NCBI GenBank assembly: GCA_900618425.1
Contig: UZAN01047595.1
Location: 1-12,685 of the forward strand
DNA: 12,685 nucleotides
Source of the DNA: Echinostoma caproni
Taxonomy: Eukaryota; Platyhelminthes; Trematoda; Plagiorchiida; Echinostomatidae
Reading direction: 5' to 3'
Within the stretch, counting starts at the first letter, position 1, and each line of letters opens with the position of its first letter. The notes under the pieces are model-generated. The model saw only the letters and a list, made by a program, of their open reading frames with translations, had not been told where the DNA came from and searched no databases. The translations under genes and the position numbers were made by a program. Positions 7,530 through 12,685 of the stretch are shown in pieces.

Positions 7530-8504
7530 CGGAAGGTGCTGTACTCTCGCTGGATGAGTTTCAGGGTCTCGCTTGTGCTACGTGTTAGTAAATTCCCTTT
7601 TCTAGACACATTTTCATTCATTTGTGAATGTTGATTATCTACAATTACGCATACTGGCGTAAAATTCTATTCTGTTCCAATCCATATAATACCAAAATCT
7701 GGGCTTAACCGAAACAGAACCATGGATTCCAAAAATTAAAGTGTTGGTTCGACAAGTTTTCTTGAGAGATTAAAACCTCTGGCGATTCAACAACTTAATT
7801 CAATTCACCTAGGCTGACCGATGTTTCACAAGGCGTCTGCCTATCTGGCACTAAGTGAGGAGTCCATTGAGTTGATCGTGACACGGTATACTTAGTTTTC
7901 GGCAATCAGTTGTTTGCTTTTGGCTAAGCCTAGTCTTGTTTTGGCAACCTCTGGGTTTAATTGATGCGGTTGATACCTAGCACAAAATGACACATTGAAA
8001 GTGATGAACCAATGACTGGTCATTTGAGTCACAAAAAGCATGAGAACGAGGTATATTATTCTTCTTTACGACTTCGTACTAACGACCACTTTAACTAGAT
8101 TTTGGACGGTCGTATGCCACAATGCTGGAAAGCTATATGGGTCATTGAAACGCATTTGCGCATAGTGATTGACGTACGCGTATTCGTGCAATTTTCGGCA
8201 TGCATATGTTCTGCGATTTTTTTCATTATCGAATGGAACAAAATACTGACCGAAGCCCACGTGACACAGACGTGAACACTTGTCCAGAATGTATGCTTCC
8301 TCTCAGTCGAAAATTGACCCGTTGCTTTCATCCTGGTCGATTCAACCTGGGTAGGTTCTGTTTCACCCGCATACGCATGTGCTAGACTTTTTGTCAGGAC
8401 ATACACAATATCTTACCTAGGGTCAAATCGGATCACTCGTGAAGTGTGACTTCAATCAATCGCGTCCGACTCATCGACAAAAATAATGACGGTCGTTAAC
8501 TGAG

Positions 8505-8518
8505 ATGTGCATGCACAT
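8505..8518. repeat. Perfect 14-bp palindrome ATGTGCATGCACAT
   Basis: It is self-complementary over all 14 bases and sits in a CA/TG-rich patch (about 8505-8545). Alternating purine-pyrimidine sequence of this kind can adopt Z-form DNA, though the tract is short. Confidence 0.6.
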
Positions 8519-8923
8519 ATACACTCAACGGTACACACATATAACAGGTGATTCATTAAGACAAAAACACACACTAACGCTGTTCAATTTCACTTTTACC
8601 CGACGAACACGGTGTCAAATGGCAATGAGTGATCATAACTCACAAGCTTTTCTACTTGATATATCCCTAGTTTTAGGTTGGCCACATTGCATGGTAGCCA
8701 AAAGCGAGACACTTAGCTGACAAAGTACCTGGAGACTAAATACATACCATAGACTGTAAATCATAATGTGCAAGCTTCTTATAACCGCCAAAGTTGATAA
8801 GGAAGAAAACGTCTCTGAAAGAGTTTGAAACAAGCCTGCAGGACGTATACCATAACTTGTGAAAGTTGCTGAACAGAAATACCTGATGTATTGGAAATTA
8901 AACGGACGACTTGGATTAATTCC

Positions 8924-8946
8924 ATCGATTCATTTCAAGAATCGAT
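8924..8946. repeat. 8-bp inverted repeat ATCGATTC-ATTTCAA-GAATCGAT
   Basis: Perfect eight-base arms flank a seven-base spacer. ATCGAT cores recur elsewhere in the window (4970-4975, 4989-4994). No function is apparent. Confidence 0.5.
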
Positions 8947-9178
8947 ACCATTGGTAGATTTAGGATAAACCTTATCGAGATTTTGAACCATAAACTTTTA
9001 CTGGTTTAACTTTTGGTTCCTTATTATTTATGATAAATTCCAGATGCAGAATAGAACTCCAAAATTTGATTCTGACGTTTCATAATTTTTCGATTGAAAA
9101 GGTTTGTAAATAGTGGAAAATACCTAGGATCACACAGATAGAAAAAAAAATCTATTTAAATACCGGTCACAAGTCGGA

Positions 9179-9346
9179 ATGCCATTGGCTACCATCGTCT
9201 CGGAGGTTTTAGTGTCTATGCAAATTCCCCCACCCCGAACACTACCGCAGAACTTCTCCCAACTCTTTGAACCACATACTCACCCTTCGAATGATCCCTT
9301 CCCGTTGCAAACATTTATATGCGACTTGTGCAATTTGATGGAATAG
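9179..9346 (+). CDS. Uncertain small open reading frame, 55 codons
   Basis: ATG at 9179 opens a 55-residue frame ending in TAG at 9344-9346. The predicted peptide starts MPLATIVSEVLVSMQ, has a proline-rich middle (IPPPRTLPQ, then HPSNDPFPLQ) and ends TFICDLCNLME with one C-x2-C pair. The stretch is noticeably richer in C than its surroundings, and AATAAA follows at about 9347. I recognise no family, and no splice partner is evident. It could be a small gene, an exon, or chance; chance is the most likely. Confidence 0.15.
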   Translation: MPLATIVSEVLVSMQIPPPRTLPQNFSQLFEPHTHPSNDPFPLQTFICDLCNLME

Positions 9347-9349
9347 AAA

Positions 9350-11230
9350 TAAAAGAATTATAAAGCTTTATTTAGTGGACCTACCGAGGTTTTTATGCTT
9401 GTCTCTCGTTGAGTCGGTCCAGAAAAATTGCAGTACTATTTAGGTGTGTCATTTTGTTTTATTTTAGTGATTTGAAAAAAATTGGTGTTGAGCCAGCTGC
9501 GTTTCATCACACCGTCATGTAGTGAACAAGAAGAGGCAGAAAATAATTTGTAATCACAAGCAACCATTGTTCAAGTTTGAGGCCCAGTACCCATTGGCTT
9601 CGGAACTTCGAGTTAAGAATCATTGAACGGGAAGAGTATGGAACCGAAAAACATCAAAACTGCGTTATTAGCGATCGAAAGACATTAGTTGTCGTCTTTA
9701 GTGCATTCCATTTCGATATACTTCTAAAGCTTACTGTTCCGTATTGAACTACGAATTTTGTGCAATTGAGATGTCACTTTTTAAAAGAGAAGTTATTATT
9801 ATTAATTTGAAAGTAGCAATATTTACAAGAACTGAGCTACTCTAAAATTTCACTTCGCCCTAAAAGACTGCTTCGAAATCTTTTACAAATAATTGCCAGA
9901 ACATGGCGGGGAAATGGTATGATCGATTTAAGCATTGTATATGGTATTCCGTCAACCAGTTTGTTCATTTTATGGAAATCTCAAAACCGTGTGGTGTATA
10001 ACAAAAATGAATTAGCACCCGAGCTCTGTGGTGATTCCGGATCTGTTCATTTAAGTAACCCGAAACTTCCTGTTCTAGGTGTAGTAAGTACATTTTTTCG
10101 AATCAAGTACAGAAACAATCAGTCACGTGACCTCGGTCATTCTCCCGTTGTTTTGATCAGGTGCATCCATCGAACTCACAATTAGCTCCTTTGGATTAAG
10201 CAAATGACTCCACGAGATTGTTCTTATCTATCCATATTTGTATACCACCGATGCAATCTTCTGGTTCATTATTATTGGTGCAACACCTACGGTCTTGTGA
10301 GAAAAATGAATCTCTCCCCAGCTGATACTTACACAATATTAGTCAATCAGCTGTTCAAGTCCATATGTGGTGTGAACCGGACAGTAGTTATTCGATCTAA
10401 AATGGTAGTTAATCTCTAAGAAATCTCGATCACTTAGTGATTGAATGAGTTACAACCTCCAAACAAATACCAAAATTGATGATTGTTTCATCTACGGTAA
10501 ATTTTGTTTCCATCAGAGGTTTTCAGGACAACCAAAAAGATTCTGTCACTCATCTCACAATAACGAAGAAAGAAAAGCGGAAATAAAAATTTTTATTTAT
10601 TGTGAAGTCGCGTGGATCCACATCATTTGTGCGTTTACACAACAAATCTAAACGGGGGTTTCCGTAGGTAAAATTCAAGTTATACACATCGCCTACTTCT
10701 TTGATAACTATGCAGTCAATTTACTTTAGTGCCCTCAACGCAAACCTTTAAGTGATTCCTAACCACCTTCATAGGAGTTGATTGCCCATTTTTATTTAGT
10801 TATCAAATGAAATGAAGTGAGAAAATAACCTAGCAATAGATGTGGTAACCACATGCTTTTACGTGATTTAATCACCCTTGGGAAAAAATTGTTGAGGCAT
10901 AATCACGTTTTCTGCGTCGGATGGCATTTGAAGTTTACACAGAATACATCTCACACTGGTCCTCCGTCCTCAGAGAGCCTGAATAGGCATTTTATTTTCC
11001 CATTGGAAAATTACCGCAGCCAAAACCTATTATCTTGTGCCAAACCGCTGTCATATTGTGTAATTGCGTGTTCACTTTAACGGTTCTTGGAAATCGCAGC
11101 TTGTCAAGCTCAGTCCACTTTGTAAGAGCGGTTGAAAGATTCGATTTCTGTTTAGGCATGGGTTTTTCGCCATCCGGACACTTTATTCATCACTGAAAAA
11201 CTGTGAAAACACTGTTCACTTTTTTCTTCT
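9350..11230. other. Non-coding stretch, no recognised gene
   Basis: Several short open frames occur (9919-10185, 10204-10419, 10853-11080), but none shows a recognisable domain, consistent codon use or plausible splice structure. No repeat array or RNA gene was seen. Confidence 0.4.
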
Positions 11231-11246
11231 AACGTTTTCTAGGTAT

Positions 11247-11494
11247 CCTCAGCAGTATAACCTCAGTGGGAGTGGCCTCAGAAGGGTCACACCAGGCCGG
11301 TCGGAATCATTCAGACTAAGCCTCAACTGAAAGTGTTCGCACTCCCAAGATTCGGCGGAAGTCCTCAGTAGACGATTTCAAACAAGTTAGATGGGATAAC
11401 TATGCAACGCTTCCAAGGCTTTGAAATGCATTTACACAAGATGAATAAACCTTTGTCGAACCCATTTTATTTATACGGTATTTTCTCACCTCAG
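11247..11494 (+). repeat. Cluster of five CCTCAG motifs
   Basis: CCTCAG occurs at 11247-11252, 11261-11266, 11276-11281, 11363-11368 and 11489-11494. The first three are spaced 14 and 15 bases apart. The first follows TTCTAACGTTTTCTAG (11227-11242), a good branch-point and acceptor-like sequence, and the patch is richer in GC than its flanks. Confidence 0.4.
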
Positions 11495-11618
11495 GCAAAT
11501 CCGTCTATAAAATACCGAATCCTAAAATGAATTCTCGAAAGTAAGTGACGGCAATCGGTTGCCTGACTTGAAATTGACATAGTTGTTACGTATGCGTGAT
11601 GTTGATTGATTCTCTTAG

Positions 11619-11807
11619 CTTTCTCCTACGCGTTTTTCTTCTTCGTGCGTTCGTGTGTTGAGGTCGTTTGTTTACGATTGGTCAAGAATCAGCGATGAAG
11701 ATGTATCTTGGTGGGTCACATCTGGTACAACATTATTTAATATCCTGCCTGCGTACATTCCGTTCCATCGCGGTCCAGCAAAGAACTCACAACGCTTGAG
11801 CTGTTAA
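11619..11807 (+). CDS. Uncertain open segment after an acceptor-like site
   Basis: A frame of 62 codons runs from just after TAG at 11616-11618 to TAA at 11805-11807, with no ATG. It is preceded by TGATTCTCTTAG, which resembles a 3' splice site, so a terminal exon is possible. The peptide includes YDWSRISDEDVSWW then VTSGTTLFNILPAYIPFHRG. I do not recognise it, and no upstream partner was identified. Chance remains likely. Confidence 0.15.
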   Translation, partial: LSPTRFSSSCVRVLRSFVYDWSRISDEDVSWWVTSGTTLFNILPAYIPFHRGPAKNSQRLSC

Positions 11808-12135
11808 CGAAATCAAATAGACAACCAACTAACCGAAGAGCAGCCGTGTTGGTTACTCCGATTTTTATCTTGCACAGCATTTATGTGATTAGTCTACAAC
11901 AGTCTTCTTCATCAAGCTCTGACTATATTTTTGTGTTTCTCTCGCTATATGAGGTAAGGACCAAGAGAATTCGCAATGCCGCTGATAGGATACAATAGAA
12001 TAAAATCCATCAGGGGAGTGAGGGTTGAATAGAACCAAAATGGGAAATGCTTGATCGGTTGCGAAAATCACCGAACAAATCAAACATTTGCTGAAAACGG
12101 AGCTATTAAGTTAACGCGTGTATGTCTGTGCACGT

Positions 12136-12472
12136 ATGCAAATGCAAGGACCAGGCGGAAAATTCCAAAAGGTGAATATTGATCCACACGGAACCAATTT
12201 GTTACATGCACATCGGTGGGATATAGCGCATGACCGTAGTTGGATTAAACAAGACTGAAACAGTGCAGTCGGGAATAAACAAAATGTACGGAAATCTGCA
12301 GTGTACCTCCCGAAAGGAAAATCGCCAGCCTCCTGATCTGTACGTAGACGATCGTCCAGTGTCCGAAGAAAATAAAGTTGATCACAAACCGGTCATCGGC
12401 TAGGTTGGGCTAAGTGGAGTTTGGAATGATTTCGAAACGATTCGCCCAAATTATTGTGTTTTCTCTGTTTAA
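12136..12472 (+). pseudogene. Possible coding remnant: overlapping short frames near the window end
   Basis: One frame from ATG 12136 to TGA 12256-12258 encodes 40 residues (begins MQMQGPGGKFQKVNI). It overlaps a second frame from ATG 12230 to TAG 12401-12403 encoding 57 residues, with hydrophilic sequence such as RKENRQPPDLYVDDRPVSEE. Past that single TAG the same frame stays open to TAA at 12470-12472. Adjacent overlapping frames with protein-like composition can mark a decayed gene or transposon ORF, but I recognise no family. Confidence 0.15.
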
Positions 12473-12685
12473 GAACTATAGAACAGCGAAAACAAATACA
12501 CTCATTCCACAACAAGCTGGTCCGTCCTGACTAGTTCATAACTTGACTCCCGGTTAGTAAAAATACCCACCAACTTCTTATGTGTCAGCAGGCCCCTTGG
12601 TGCTCATAAGTTTCCACAAAAATGGATAAGCAGACTCCATGAGGAACTACGAAAACCTGCAATTAGGGATAAGAAGTACCTTTGC

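Larger units (their letters stand above)
7530..9178. other. Non-coding stretch, no recognised gene
   Basis: RNase H and integrase blocks expected downstream of a gypsy RT were looked for and not seen. Open frames on both strands around 8066-8406 resemble nothing I know. Two palindromic sites here are listed separately. Confidence 0.4.
588..12685 (+). other. Presumed start of large intron 3 of the AGPAT5-like gene
   Basis: A consensus donor (GTATGT) follows exon 3 in phase 0. I looked downstream for the next family blocks (a GGxxVxR block, then FPEGTR) and saw none, so the intron appears to run past the end of the window. An unrecognised divergent or very small exon inside it cannot be excluded. 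Confidence 0.55.

Noticed and set aside
8066..8406. Overlapping frames on both strands, up to 103 codons on the minus strand.
   Set aside because: No domain, signal or splice structure was recognised, and open frames on both strands at once suggest chance.
11069..11090. TTTAACGGTTCT, partly resembling a trematode spliced-leader sequence.
   Set aside because: Only about ten bases agree, and there is no donor or Sm-binding site downstream, so it is not an SL RNA gene.
11889..12083. A 64-codon minus-strand frame.
   Set aside because: No recognisable motif or gene context; its length is within chance expectation.

Overview
The window reads as eukaryotic, AT-rich and mostly non-coding. The best fit is a parasitic flatworm, probably a trematode. 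That is an inference from two very short spliceosomal introns (32 and 38 nt) next to a start codon, followed by an intron with no visible end, and from decayed non-LTR and Ty3/gypsy retrotransposons. Nothing bacterial is visible: no operons, no ribosome-binding sites and no long uninterrupted ORFs.

Positions 1-587 hold the one gene I can support. It is the 5' end of an AGPAT5-type 1-acylglycerol-3-phosphate acyltransferase on the + strand, with exons at 134-322, 355-433 and 472-587. All junctions follow GT-AG and keep frame. The H-x4-D catalytic motif is created across the exon 2/exon 3 junction. Two tiny upstream ORFs sit directly before the start codon, and a CCTGA-type pentamer repeat lies just upstream. 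The remaining exons were not found, so 588-12685 is probably one large intron.

Positions about 1015-3066 carry a heavily decayed LINE (CR1/Jockey-like reverse transcriptase) on the + strand. Its conserved blocks appear in the right order but are scattered over three frames with stops, an insertion and a destroyed catalytic box. A pentamer repeat sharing 17 nt with the one next to exon 1 lies inside it. A pyrimidine-rich stretch near its 3' part ends in a strong-looking splice acceptor.

Positions about 7194-7529 carry a fragment of Ty3/gypsy reverse transcriptase on the + strand. Only the first and last RT blocks remain; the catalytic middle is missing.

The rest is intron or intergenic sequence with small structures: a compound TC/TA/GA microsatellite followed by a nested hairpin (5669-5760), several perfect short palindromes, a CCTCAG cluster (11247-11494), and a few small open frames of doubtful coding status (9179-9346, 11619-11807, 12136-12403). 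I did not find convincing evidence for a new biological system. The most interesting points are the splice-split catalytic motif, the shared pentamer block, the tandem upstream ORFs and the nested hairpin.
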